From: Dugong dugon
Taxonomy: Eukaryota > Chordata > Mammalia > Sirenia > Dugongidae
Direction: 5' to 3'
DNA: 64,000 nt
NCBI GenBank assembly: GCA_030035585.1
Contig: CM057481.1
Location: 4,427,128-4,491,127, forward strand
The notes beneath the pieces were generated by a model. The model was not told the DNA's origin, did not search any database, and worked only from the letters and a program-made list of their open reading frames with translations. The position numbers and the translations under genes are program-made. Of the stretch, positions 19,996 through 31,175 are shown in pieces. Within the stretch, counting starts at the first letter, position 1; each line of letters begins with the position of its first letter.

Positions 19996-21649
19996 CCGGG
20001 TTTCCAGAAACTAAAGCTGCTTTCAGTCCTCTTGGTTGGAGGAGGAACCTCAGAAGCGGGGCCCCGGGAAAGATATTCGGCTGCAAGGTGGAAGCTCTGT
20101 CCTGGTCAGAGCCAATGGTTCAGTCCCAGGCCCCCACTCAAGTCGCAGACCCATTACGCTCGCTCGGGAAGGAGAATTGCCGATTTTGTTTGCACAGAGG
20201 GCGGCGACAGCTTCCTCAGGCTGTCGCGGGGGTATTTTTAGCACCTCCGATTCAGAAATAGGAACGTGTGCATTAGAATTCCATTTCCTGAAAGGAGAGC
20301 GTCCTCGTTTTTTGTATCTCCCCCCCCCCCCACAAGTCTGGGGAGACGCAGCCAGGGGAGGGGGGGATGAGGAAGCAAGGGGGAATTTAAATGTTAGCTT
20401 TTCTGGCTGCGGTTCGCTGTGGAAAGACTGGGACGCAGAGGAATATGCATATTCAACTCCGAAATCTCGGTGGATACCACCACCCCAGGAAACCCCAGGA
20501 TGGGTGAGGAGGACTTGACCGATAAGGAGATGGAAATATCTGCCTCGCTTTTCTCAGACATCTATCCAAGGGTGATTGCAGGCCACTTTGAGGAGTCAGC
20601 TCCTTTCCTTGTTCTCAAACAGAGTTTTAGTAGCAACCCTGCCTCTCCCCCCATTTCTGGGGAATCTTGGGTCCCCAGTACAGCAGTCTCAGCCCAATCT
20701 CTTCCTTATCGCGTTCTGGAAAGGATCGTGTGCAGGTAAGCTTCTTGGAGGTCAGGCAATTGTCCGGGCAAGCCCTCCTTTTTCCTAAATAGCTCCAGAA
20801 CGTTGGGCAAAGGGCAAGCACAAGAAAGCTAGTGCAGAAGTATCCCCTTTCCGAAGTAGGAAAAAAAGGGTTGGCCTGCGTCTGAAAATCAGGGTCAAGT
20901 CTCTTCTTTCCCTTTAAAAAGAAAGGATAAATAAATAATATTTCCATCCAAGAAAATAACCTCCCCAACCATCGAGTGAGAGAACTTTCTCTGAGAAACT
21001 CTTCTGTAATTAAGTTTTCACAGGAGAAAGAAACAAGGAGTCACCTAGCTCGTACAACTGGAGAGACTGGCTTTCAGGCGGCGGTTCTGACAAGGGCCAG
21101 GGAATTGGTTGCTTGCAAATGAGCCAGCAAATAAAATTATTGGGTGGAGTAGGAGGCCTTCGGTCTCGGGCTGCTGTCTCCGGAGAGGCGCAGTGGCTCG
21201 CGGTTCTGAGGTAACCCTAAGCGGACTTTCTTGTACCTTCCGACCTCCTTGGGGTTGTCTCCCCGTGACCTGATTGTTACTTAACCTTCACACTGGCTCC
21301 TGTCGATCGCTCTCACCTGAGAAGGCGTTATTTCACATCTGGCGGTAACTGTCGAGAAAGAGGTCTTCTGCATCTGTAGGGCTTAGCTCTGCCTGCGACA
21401 GGGTTGAAGTCATTCCTCCCAAGGTAAAGATGTCTGCCTCATTCAGGTGTGGGATTCAGGAAAGGATTCCTTCACCCGAAAGGGTAGTGCAAGGAGAAGG
21501 GAGCCTTCTGCCTGGATTACTAAATACTTTTCACAGCCAGCACACTTCCTGAAGCCAACGCTGTGTCCTCTCAGTTACCATCTTAGCTGGGATCCTTCTT
21601 AGTTATTCACCATGCATCGGAATTGATGGGTGAAAGGCTGTTTCCTGAC

Positions 21650-21780
21650 TGATTTTTTCCCCTCTTAATATTAAACTGTTTGCATGACTTGTACTTTGCG
21701 ACATTAATAAATGACGTAAACAAGGTAGTCATCAGCTGCATGGTAAACTCCTAACCTTGATTAAATCGAAGAGGCCGCCC
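21650..21780. promoter_or_regulatory. Candidate FEZF2 downstream enhancer with E-box, CRE-like and homeodomain sites
   Basis: Contains TTAATATTAA, TTTGCATGA (octamer-like), ACATTAATAAATGACGTAA (CRE-like core about 21712-21718), CATCAGCTG (E-box, 21731-21739) and CTTGATTAAATCG. Unique sequence bordered by A-rich runs (21786-21800, 21924-21949). Inferred from motif density only. Confidence 0.35.
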
Positions 21781-22369
21781 TTTAAAAAAAAATTAAAAAA
21801 ATCAAATTGCGGGGGAGGGGAATCCTGTCACAGACACAAAAAAGACTCCAATTATCTTTTCCCTACAAGATGTTTGTTCTGTCCATGACTGCTCACACTT
21901 CAGCGATCTTGCCAGCAAGACTCAAAAAAAAAAAAAAAAAAAAAAAAACCTCTTCCAAAGCCACAGCCTTGTACATAACAGATTGAACAATCCTATTGCC
22001 TTAGGCGGGTTAGAGGTTCCTCCCTGCAAAGAGCGACACAGAGAAGTTGCCAGCATCCAGACACATTTTGGGGGGCACTGTGCTCGTTCTTGCGTTGGCT
22101 GCAGAAGTGGGTCTGTATGGTCCTCGTTTTGTTGTTAGGCCCACAAGAGGGTAAGGGGGCTGCCTGAGCCAAGCCCGAGTGACAGCAACGGGGTGGCCAG
22201 GTGTGCTGGTGGTGAATGGACGGGAGGAGGGGCGGGAAGGGGGGGGGGCCTGCCGCCGAGAGGACCGGAGTCTTGAGAAAATGCTGGGAAATAAACAACC
22301 TCAAGGCAGCTGCGTTGCCCTTTTCCCTGCACTTCCCTCTCAAACGTCTGAGCAACCGGTTCGCTCCTA

Positions 22370-22640
22370 GAAACATGTTAATTGCCGACGGAGCTCATTA
22401 AGGCGCGCGCATGCAAAACACAGCAAGAAAGATTAAACGAACAAAAGCGCAATAATGAACTGTCAACCATCGGGCCGTCTACGCGCCCAGGATCACTCAA
22501 GAATGAGGCATTTAGAGGCAACAAAGGATTGTCTGGGACAGGAAGAAAAGACGACCTAGACTTTTGTTTAGTCAACACAATTGATTACAAATGAGAGATT
22601 AACAGGATAGCCTCAGATTTTTTTAAAAGAGGCAGAAAAG
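22370..22640. promoter_or_regulatory. Candidate FEZF2 enhancer E4 (SOX/POU cluster)
   Basis: Non-repetitive block with ATGCAAAA (22411-22418, POU/octamer-like), AACAAAA (22440-22446), a facing SOX pair AACAAAGGATTGT (22520-22532), TTTTGTT (22562-22568) and ACAATTGATTA (about 22577-22587). A Fezf2 enhancer named E4, regulated by SOX4/SOX11 and SOX5, is described about 7 kb downstream of the transcription start in mouse; this block lies about 7.5 kb from the presumed exon 1. Identity with E4 is inferred from position and motifs. Confidence 0.6.
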
Positions 22641-22649
22641 AAAAGTCCA

Positions 22650-22960
22650 ATTAAGTCCACCGAATGTTAACTACATTGCGTTCCATGCCTAGCCCCAAAG
22701 AAATTCTCATTAAACCATCCCTGGCGATCCCTTTTGGAAAGTAATTTGTCTCCCTGATGGAGCAGAGAAAGAGAACCGTGTAAAAGAAAGCGTTAGTTCT
22801 TGGCACAATGAGCTTAGGAGACACAGCAGAGGGAGCCAAAGGGGGAGTTAATGAGCATCTGACAAACTGCTTGGATTCAGGCCTGGAGAACAGTGATGAA
22901 AAGATGAAATTGGCCAACAACTATTCTTTATATCAAACATAAAAAGGCCAATCTGAAATG
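22650..22960. other. Unique sequence downstream of the candidate E4 enhancer
   Basis: AT-rich, non-repetitive, with CATTAAACC, GAGTTAATGAGC and ATATCAAACATAAAAAGG motifs. May belong to the same conserved block. No ORF with a recognisable domain. From 22961 to 24300 nothing else is recognised. Confidence 0.4.
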
Positions 22961-24304
22961 GGCTGCTGAAAACTGGTTGAAAGTACAGAGCCCAAGAGCC
23001 GAGAGGCATGGCCAGGGGCCTTGGTGGACAGTGGACAGACAGTGTGAAGAACCCCACCAGCCAAGAGCTACACAGTGAGCAGAGGCGTGGCCTCCCCGGT
23101 ACAGAGCAGACTGCAGCCCTGGGCCTAGGCCTTGGGGGTGCTCCCTGGAAGCTCTTGGTGTCTGCCCCTCACTGTCTGGGTGTTTCTTTCGCGAGTGAAA
23201 AATGAATCAAGCTAGCCTATGGGGCTTCCCCCCAGATTCTGGTAATTAGCCCCTGGCATTCACCAAACCACCCCCTTCTCTCCTAGAGCCATAGGGACCC
23301 CAAGGGCACCATATGCCACCAGCACACATTCAGTTCTTGTACTCTCCTTCCTCCTAGTGACCATTCAAAACCCTCATCCCAGGTGAATGCCTTCCTAATG
23401 CTGCCTGGAGCAGAGGTGGCAAGGAAAAGAAGACATTGGTCATATGGTGGCTTTGTGGACAGGTATTTACATTATTTCTCATAATTGTTCAGTTGGCTTT
23501 AAGAAACCAGCTTATTTCAGTGTTTTCCTTTTTTGAACAAAGTAGGTCAATAGACTGTGTATGAAACATATTATATCTCAAGTAAATACAGGCATCCAGA
23601 CATCCCAACAGCAGGAGAGTTTGGAGGTTCTTTTATATCCAGCGTCCAGTAAAACCAGGTAAACAGAATTGAGGTGTGATGGGGTTTTCAGCTTAGCCCA
23701 CCAGCTAAGCATCCCACAACCCAGCCTCTAGTTTCTTACTGCCTTATTTATTCCATCCTCGAGGTGGGGGGAGTGGCATCTCGGATACTAGAATGCAGCA
23801 TTTAAAGTCTTGATTCCAGATTTTGTGTTCTTACTCTCAAATCCTTGGTAACAGCTATCACATTTCTGAGGGCTTGGCTTGCACTTCAAGCTTTGCTCTT
23901 ACTTCATGGAAAAATATATTGGTGTCTAGAAGTAAGAAAGGGGGGAAGAAGTATACCAATTCAAAATAAAAACAGTTATCTGAGATTAAAGATCAGTTCT
24001 GGCTTTCAAAGCACGGAGCTGTTACAGAATCTTGAAAGCTGGGCTTCAGGAAAGGAGGAAAAGAAATGGGACTTTCTGTTTCAGATAAACCAGAGTCTGA
24101 TATAGTGGGATCTTCACCAAGGTGTCCTGTCGAAGCCACTGGACCTGACATGAGCATCATTGTTGCTTTCCTTTTTTCAGTGTGTTTGAGTCCTAGGTCT
24201 TATCTGGAGCTCTTTTTCCTCAGTTTCAGTGTCCTCATTTTGTCCCCCAAAGTGGGTGGTGGTGAATTTTGCAGGAGAAGATGAGAGTGGTATGTATAAA
24301 GAGA

Positions 24305-24530
24305 AAGGAGATTGAGTGGTTAGAAGCATGGGATCTGGCATCAGAGCAGCGGAGTTAGAATCCTAGCTCAGCCACTTACCGGTTATGTGACCCAGGACAA
24401 ACAACTTTTGTCTGTATTTCCCCATTTGTGATATGGGGATATTAAGAGTTCCTAGTTGTGAGGATGAAATGATTAAGCATGTATGATTAGAACTTAGAAC
24501 AGCACCTGGCACATACTAGTACGCATTCTA
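24305..24530 (+). repeat. MIR SINE
   Basis: GGTTAGAAGCATGGGATCTG, AGAATCCTAGCTCAGCCACT, TACCGGTTATGTGACCCAGG, TGTGAGGATGAAATGATTAA and CAGCACCTGGCACATACTAG in MIR order. Confidence 0.85.
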
Positions 24531-24754
24531 GAGGTTAGCTGTTGTGATTAGAAAATCCGAAGTAGTAAAACCTAAACAACATTCATAAAGAACCTTCCGC
24601 TGTGTTATCTTGTCGCCTCCTCGTTACGTATTTGTTAGGTAGGTTTTCTTAGCCCATGTTAAAGGGGAACAAAATTGCTGAGACGATGTGACGTCCTTTG
24701 GTTTCCACGACTGGGACATGATGGGACAAGGACTGACATGCAGCTGTCTGTGGT

Positions 24755-24935
24755 ACCTGGCACCATGGTTCTGAACAGTAATAGCATATGAATCACACAA
24801 AGTGTGTGCTACAAATGCAGATTCTTGGGCCCCACTTAGGGAGATGCCGAGTCAATAAATCTGGTCCAGGGCCCAGGAATCTGCATTTTAACCTGATGCA
24901 GGTGGTCCCCAGACTACACTTTGAGAAACATGGAC
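24755..24935 (+). repeat. MER5A-like hAT DNA transposon remnant
   Basis: TGCAGATTCTTGGGCCCCAC, AATAAATCTGGTCCAGGGC, CAGGAATCTGCATTTTAACC and CACTTTGAGAAAC are in MER5A order. Nonautonomous, old. Confidence 0.75.
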
Positions 24936-25059
24936 TCAGCTTCTCTGTTCTTCCCACCTCACCATGATGCTGCCTTTGAAAGATAAAACAGCACCATCAG
25001 CTCTTCATAAATTAACACACTTGACCATTCATCCCAGACATGTGACTTGACCCCTTCTA

Positions 25060-25150
25060 ATGTGTCGGTCACTGTAGTCGGTGCTGGAGCTACAAAGTGG
25101 CGAAGGACATAGCCTCTTCCCAGGAGGAGTTCATAGTTTAGTAGGGGAGA
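25060..25150 (+). repeat. L2 fragment
   Basis: GTGTCGGTCACTGTAGTCGG, GGTGCTGGAGCTACAAAGTG and CCCAGGAGGAGTTCATAGTT follow the L2 3' region. Between 25151 and 25870 no repeat or gene was recognised; a 123-codon antisense ORF (25319-25690) has no domain. Confidence 0.5.
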
Positions 25151-25869
25151 AAAAGAGTCCGCATAAAACACTCAGATATGAAGATGAAACTGGGCATTCA
25201 GTCCAGTCTGGGTTGGGGTGTGTACTGGACAGCTGTTATTTTTGCCTGCTGATCGTCATTCTCCCGTCTGGTGACAGCATCCAACATTTCCTTTAGAGAA
25301 TTCACCCCTCCCCCACCCTCAGTCCATATGGTTAAGGTGGGGGCTATTCCATAGCTCCATGGCAGTCATGTGACCCAGGCCTGGCCAATCAGAACACAGT
25401 TCTGGCCCCACTGAATGGTTCAGGAATGGGCACCTGACCCAAGCTGAGCCAATCAATGAAGGTTCTCCCAGGACTTCTGCCAGAGCAAAAGGCTCTCTGG
25501 TGGGGTTTCTGCACGGGTTGGATGGTAGTCTGGGTAGCTGGTGTGGCCATGTTTGCTGCCACATTAGGGAAGAGCTGCCTATGCTGAGAATATTAGCAGT
25601 GGGGAGTAAGAAGAAGTGGCCCTGGTGACTGCATTGGACCCTGGTGTGACTGAAGCCAGATGGACCCTGGGACTTCCTGGGTGTTGGCACTGATGGAACC
25701 TCTCTGCTGTACTGTAAGGCTCCTGCCTGAGAGCGGTTGAAGAAGTCCTGAAAGAGCAGTAGGCCTTAGCTGCAGAGGAATGGAGGAAAGGTCACCTCAG
25801 GCAGCCTGCGTGAAAGCAGAGGAGAAAGAGGACCCCAGGTTGGTGGTGACTGGATGCGGCGTGGTATGG

Positions 25870-26060
25870 CTGGGTTTAATGTCAGTAGGTCTGAGTTTGA
25901 AACGTAGTTTTGCTTCTGAACAGGGTGGCCTCTGGGCTAGAGGTTTGCCATCCCTGAGCCTCAGGTTCCATCTCTGCAAAACGGGCACAACAGCATCTAC
26001 CAGGCAGGGCTACTTCACGGATTCAGTGCAATGGGGCAGGCCCATAAAGTGCTGCAGTTA
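25870..26060 (+). repeat. MIR SINE
   Basis: GGTCTGAGTTTGAAACGTAG, GCCATCCCTGAGCCTCAGG, CCATCTCTGCAAAACGGGCA and ATAAAGTGCTGCAGTTATTA match MIR order. Confidence 0.65.
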
Positions 26061-26214
26061 TTATGGTGGACAGGTGAGGCATCTTAAGAGGGAGTGACTG
26101 GTTGGCATTCTCAGTTTCTTGAATGGGGCAGTGAATTGTTCACTGGAGCTGTAGAGATCCTGGGACAGAGAACAGCAGCCTATTAGCAGCTGCCTGCTTC
26201 CGAGCCGTGCCGTG

Positions 26215-26445
26215 GGAGGCACGCATAGGCCTTGGAGTCACATGTACCAGCTCATTTCAACACTCACCAGCTGCATGGTCTTGGGTTATTCCTCTAACAT
26301 TCTGAGACCCAGCTGCCTCATCTTGAAAATCTGTAACACAGTAGTTGTTAGAAGGGTTTACATGAGATAATATGTGTAAAGCGCCTGGCACACGACAGAT
26401 GTTCAGTAGATTACAGCCATTTACTATAACTACTAATTCCTACTC
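26215..26445 (+). repeat. MIR SINE
   Basis: GCCTTGGAGTCACATGTACC, CACTCACCAGCTGCATGGTC, CTGCCTCATCTTGAAAATCT, ACATGAGATAATATGTGTAA and AGCGCCTGGCACACGACAGA follow MIR closely. Confidence 0.85.
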
Positions 26446-26689
26446 CGCTTATTACCATTCAAATACTCATAGGAGACTTCGTTGGCAGAGCAAGTCAGAC
26501 CATAGCATCGGTTAGCCAAAGAACGTTGCACAGACCCCAAGGGCAGGAACTGTATGGAGTTGTTGACTGCTGTGTAGTCACACACTAAGAGCTGATGAAG
26601 GAAATGACTGGGAGATTGGGTGGGAAGGTCGCCCTGCCCAGTCTTCCTGGCCGTCAGGTTGCATTCCCATCCTGTAGCAATTCAGTAAT

Positions 26690-26850
26690 AAATATTCATC
26701 AAAGGCCTGCTATTTGGCAAGCACTGTGGCAGGGATACAACCCTGAATAAGACCTTGACTCTGTGGCGCATGTGTCCCAATGGTGGGTGACAAACAAGTG
26801 ATAAGAACCAATAAACAGGTGAGATAGTTTGTGATTATGGCGAGTTCCAG
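26690..26850 (+). repeat. L2 fragment
   Basis: TATTTGGCAAGCACTGTGGC, AGGGATACAACCCTGAATAA, GACAAACAAGTGATAAGAAC. From 26851 to 28670 nothing recognisable is seen; overlapping ORFs at 27466-28070 lack domains. Confidence 0.55.
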
Positions 26851-28679
26851 GCAGGAAAGAAGAGGGTGACAGGGTAGAGTGTGTTTCGGAGGAGGCTGCT
26901 TGGAAGAGGTGCTCAGCACCACTGCTGGTTCAGTTCAGGTCCCTGTTACACCAGGAACTACGAGGAGCTCCTAGAATTATCCCACCTGGATTTGATCAAA
27001 AAGCCTCCCCTCCCCACAGCGGCTATCAGCCTGGAACTCAGAAAAGGGGGTTTCCAAGGTATGCTGTGGAAAACAAGAACAGCCCTGGGTAGGGGCAGTA
27101 TAGGCCATTGACCTAAATACCATTTTCTCACTGAATGGCATGGTAATTGATCAAAGTAACGAATTTGATAGAGATGCTGCTACCATGTTTTTAAAGAGTG
27201 TGGTTCCCAGCCAAGTCTCCAGATGGAATCACCCAAGCAACACATCCTTGACTTAAATGTGACTGTTTAACAGTTATATTGGGTAGGCCATATTCTTCCA
27301 CAAGGAGGTGGTTGCTTGTCTTGGGAACTTGAGGCTCTCAACAGACTTGGGTGAGAGCTTTCCAGGATACCGTTCTTTCTCTCGCACTTCCGAAGTCACA
27401 GAAGTCAGAGTCCTCGCTGTAGTATCGAGAGGGGAAGGGAATGATACAGTGAACTGCTATACAGCTCATGGATGCTGAGGTTTGTACAGTGTCTCAGTGC
27501 CAGTGACTACCACGGCTGAACAACTTGTAAGCGTAAGGGTGGTTGGGTTGTTTGTTTTTGCCCGACTGGTCTCCATTTCCTCCTTCTGGTTACCGGCGTT
27601 CACATTTTGCTTTGGGTGAGCTTCTCTTCTCCACTGAGCACAGACCATTGGAAACTCTGGAGCAAGACCCAATGCCATGTCCACTGGCCAGGGGACAGAC
27701 ATGCTTTCTCTGGAATTCGACCCTTGAGCAGAGGATAAGATTGCAAACAACTGATGCTCATTGACCCCGAGGAGGCTGTGGGTCAGCTTGTTACCTTCAC
27801 ATCCCAGTTTCCCACCCTCTGTTCCCTGAGCTCCCCAGGCGTTTCGGTGAATTCCTTTTCCGCGTAGATTGGCCACAGTTGGTTTCTGTGACTTGCAGCC
27901 AAAGACACTGACAGGTACAGAGTCTTCCCACCATGACCCACCTTCTCTTTGCAGCCCTTAGAAACAACATCTGACGTCCAGGATTGGAGTTTCTTTCCCA
28001 GCATTTTACTGTCTACCTGCATCCCTTTTTTCAGTTTTAAGAATCTTTCCGGTAGACATGGGCCACACATTCAGTGCTCTGGCTTTGCTTCTCAAAAAAT
28101 TTGTGGAGGAAGAAAATCCTATCCACACTACATTTATATTCAGAACAGAAATGTCTTTAGGTGAGGTGGGACTGGGCTGAGTCAAGTGGTTCAACAACAG
28201 AGCGGTTAAAAGTCCAGTGCAGCAATAATGGAATTTAGAGTTGTTTTGCTGAGAAAGAGTTCTCTGGCTATAATACCCTTTTCTTCCAGGACTCCTATGA
28301 TGTAGGGACAACTGGAGTGTAGTCAGAAGAGGACATCTCAGCATAGACTTTAGGATGATGGTTTGTGTGACGTCAAGCAGTGAGATAGGAAGAAGGCTGG
28401 TTTTTACTGCTGAGGGTCTGAGCCTAGAAGTCTGTTTTGTTTATTGAAGAATGCAAATTGTAAAACCTTGTGCACAACTGAGGCCAGAAAGTTTATTTTA
28501 TCTATCCCTTGTCCCTTCCCAAAAGTGAATGAATTATCCCCAAAACCCTATGTATTTATTAAGGCTGTGTCAATATACGAAAATCAAGGTAAAAGCTAGG
28601 AGGAAAATATGCTAGCTGCAAGGGTTACTGTGAACGAGGTTTGGCTTTGGCAAACACTGAATCTCCGGATGGTTGCCTT

Positions 28680-28965
28680 GAGTCAACCCCTGTTTACGGA
28701 GACCCCACGCACAGCAGAATGAAATGCTGCCTGGTTCTGTGCCATCCCCGTGATTGGTTGTAGATTGGTTTGTTGTGATTTGTAGAATTTTTATTGGCTG
28801 ATTTTTGGAAGTAGATCATCAGGCCTTTCTTCCCAGTCCACCTTAGTCTGGAAGCTCTGCTGAAACCTCTTCAGAATCACAGCAATGCGAGAGCCAGACA
28901 GGTAGTGTCTGCGCATGATCCACATGGAGAGCAAGAATTCTCCCGCTGAACCACTCATGCCTCCT
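28680..28965 (-). mobile_element. Mosaic SINE with tRNA-Gly-like head and RTE-like body
   Basis: On the reverse strand the 5' end reads GGCATGAGTGGTTCAGCGG then GAGAATTCTTGC, a clear relative of tRNA-Gly (complement of 28920-28961). The B box region is decayed. The middle (28790-28835, complement of TTGGAAGTAGATCATCAGGC) is shared with long-type AfroSINEs such as the one at 36920-37150. The 3' part (28690-28775) resembles the RTE copy at 63410-63500. It is a retroposon, not a working tRNA gene. Confidence 0.6.
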
Positions 28966-29689
28966 GAGCCTCCTGGTAGCCAGGGCAAAAGGGGAAGGCC
29001 AGTAGGTTATAGTGTGTTGTTACTCTTCAAGAGACAGTAGAAAACAAAACAGCTTCCTCGATCAGGTTTTCTTCAGATTCTCTCTCAGGGAACCTCCTTA
29101 CCCTTGAATATTGTGGCCTATGTGCTCATGAGCCCTAATATTGATCAAATTCTGCCAGGTTAGCCCCAGTTGGGTTGTGTAGTAATGACTAGAAAGTGTC
29201 AGTTACCTTCATTCATGGAAAAAAGAATTTTAGGAAGCCAAAACTCCTTGATTGTTGTGGCTGAATCATTTTAGTAAAATCGTCCTCTTGGCTGGGACTT
29301 TCTCTCATGTAAATGTCTTCTAGCTTATACATCTGTAATAAACTTTGCAGGTCTGCTTTCTCTGGGGATGACAGGAGGAGGAGAGTTCATGTCTGGCGTG
29401 TGTCAGAGTAAATATGGGATTTAAACTCTAGATCTAGGATTAATTTGAAAAAGAGTCCCCACGGTTTTCTCTCAAATCTATAAAATTGACATAAGACCGT
29501 TGACTATCTACTGCAGAGGAGTATTGTGTTGGAAAAAGAAAGTACTGATGTTTGCCATTGCATCCCTGGAGGGGTGCTTCCTAGAATTCACAGGTGGCTG
29601 CTCTGAGCTCAAAGTACGCCTCACATCCCTTCTGGTTAGGTCATGGGAAGTCAGCAGCCTTGGAAGTCAGAGTTAGCCATCCCATCCTC

Positions 29690-29885
29690 CGGGAAGGTAG
29701 AGCCAGCGTGTCTGCCGGAGATTTGGGCATTTTCTGCTTTCCCTGAGATCTTCCCTGGCCACCGTTTTCCTGCTGCTCTGTCCGTTCCCACCGTGGGCCT
29801 TTTGCACATGCTGTTCCCCCCCACCGAGCCCAAAAGTGGCTTCCTCCCCCTCCTCTACCTCACTTTTCATGTGGCTGGCTCCTTC
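29690..29885 (-). repeat. L2-like fragment
   Basis: TTTTGCACATGCTGTTCCCC and CTTCCTCCCCCTCCTCTACC with CACTTTTCATGTGGCTGGC are the inverted L2 3' region. From 28966 to 29689 nothing else recognised. Confidence 0.5.
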
Positions 29886-30026
29886 TCATCCGCGGAGTTT
29901 AGGTAAAAATATCGTCACCACTCTGATCTTTTCTGGAAAGGAGGCATTAAATGATATGGACAACATAGTGATACTTGTGGGAAGCTGGGCTTAGAAAGAG
30001 GCTTAGCCTTGGAAAGGGAGTACATG

Positions 30027-30234
30027 GGAGGTGCAAATGGTTAATGTGCTCGGTGGCTAACCTATAGGTTGGAGGTTTGAGTCCACCCAGGGGGGTCTCG
30101 GAAGAAAGGCTGGCAATCTATTTCTGAAAAATCAGCCATTGCAAACCCTATGGAACACAGTTCTACTCTGACACACGCGGGGTCACCGTGAGTCAGAGCT
30201 GACTCGCAGCAACTCCTTTGGTGTTTTTGGTTTT
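30027..30234 (+). mobile_element. AfroSINE, long type
   Basis: Head GGTGCAAATGGTTAATGTGC, B-box-like GGAGGTTTGAGTCCACCC, long-type middle with AAAAATCAGCCATTGCAAAC, CTATGGAACACAGTTCTACT, and end GGGTCACCGTGAGTCAGAGC followed by GACTCGCAGCAACTC. Confidence 0.92.
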
Positions 30235-30249
30235 ACTATGTCTTACAAG

Positions 30250-30480
30250 GCCCTGCCCCACCCCCTCCATCAACATCTCTGAGCTCATCTAGCTTCTCCC
30301 TCACTCATTCCTCTTCAGGACGCTGGCCTCCTTGATGTTCCTCACCTGTGCCAAGCAAGCTCCTGCCTCAGGACCTTTGCATTTGCTCTGCCTCCCTCTG
30401 GAACTCTTCTGCTTGGTTCATGCCTCTCTTCCTTCAGGTGTTTGCTCAGATCTTGCCTTCTTAGGGATGCTTTCCCTACC
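30250..30480 (-). repeat. L2 fragment
   Basis: Inverted L2 3' region: CTGCCTCAGGACCTTTGCAT, TTGCTCTGCCTCCCTCTGGA, TCTTCCTTCAGGTGTTTGCT. The low-complexity ORF at 30332-30751 spans it and is not a gene. Confidence 0.65.
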
Positions 30481-30504
30481 AGTCTATTGGAGATGTGAAA
30501 CTTT

Positions 30505-30716
30505 GTCTCTCCCTCCCTCCCTCTCTCTCTCCCTCCCTCTCCCCCTCTTCCCCCCCTTCCCCCTCCGTCCCTCTCTTCCTCTCTCTCCTTCCCTCTCTCC
30601 CTCTTTCTCTCCCTCCTTCTTTGTCTCTCCCTTCCCTCCCTGTCTCCCCCTCCCCTCCCTCTCCCCTCCCTCTCCCCTCCCTCCCCTCTTCCCCCTCCTC
30701 CCCTCCCCCCCTCCAG
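30505..30716. repeat. Polypyrimidine (CCCTCT)n tract
   Basis: About 210 bases almost purely C and T on the + strand, with CCCTCC and CTCT mirror-like blocks. Gives long artefact ORFs of Ser/Leu/Pro or Glu/Arg/Gly. Such tracts can form triplex (H-DNA) structures. Confidence 0.95.
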
Positions 30717-30724
30717 GCTTTAGT

Positions 30725-30905
30725 TTTCACCAAAACACTTGCACCACCTGATAAAGATAGTTCATTTATTTCCACATCGCCTATCTTTCGCCCACCAGAA
30801 CATAAGCTTCATTAGAGCAGGGATTTGTGTATATTTTTTCACTGCTGCATTCCTCAGATCCCAGAATAGCACGTACGGCTTAGATGTTCAATAAATACTA
30901 AGTTA
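30725..30905 (-). repeat. L2 3' end fragment
   Basis: Continues the L2 of 30250-30480 after the pyrimidine tract: CCACCAGAACATAAGCTTCA, AGAGCAGGGATTTGTGTATA, TAGATGTTCAATAAATACTA. Confidence 0.7.
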
Positions 30906-31013
30906 ATAGCTTGTCTTGCCCCTTCTGATCTGCCCCATCTCTCTTTATTGCCCCCAGAATCCCAGCAAGCATTCACTGACTATTATTTAAAAGAATGAAA
31001 AAGCCTATCGAAC

Positions 31014-31175
31014 CTAAAGCAAACCCGTTGCTGTCAAGTCGGTTGCAACTCCTAGTGACCCTATATGACAGAGCTGCCCCATAGGGTTTCCAAGGAGCAG
31101 CTGGTGGATTTGAACCGCCAACCTTTTGGTTAACAGCCATAGCTCTTAACCACTGCACCACCAGGACTCTGCAAA
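31014..31175 (-). mobile_element. AfroSINE, short type
   Basis: Reads on the + strand as the complement: CCCGTTGCTGTCAAGTCGG, CCCCATAGGGTTTCCAAGGA, GTGGATTTGAACCGCCAACC (B box complement) and CTCTTAACCACTGCACCACC (A box complement). Confidence 0.95.

Noticed and set aside
28920..28961. tRNA-Gly gene
   Set aside because: Only the 5' half resembles tRNA-Gly; the anticodon region, B box and acceptor pairing are lost, and the sequence continues into a SINE body.
30332..30815. Long Ser/Leu/Pro ORFs on + and Glu/Arg/Gly ORF on -
   Set aside because: Produced by the polypyrimidine tract and flanking L2.
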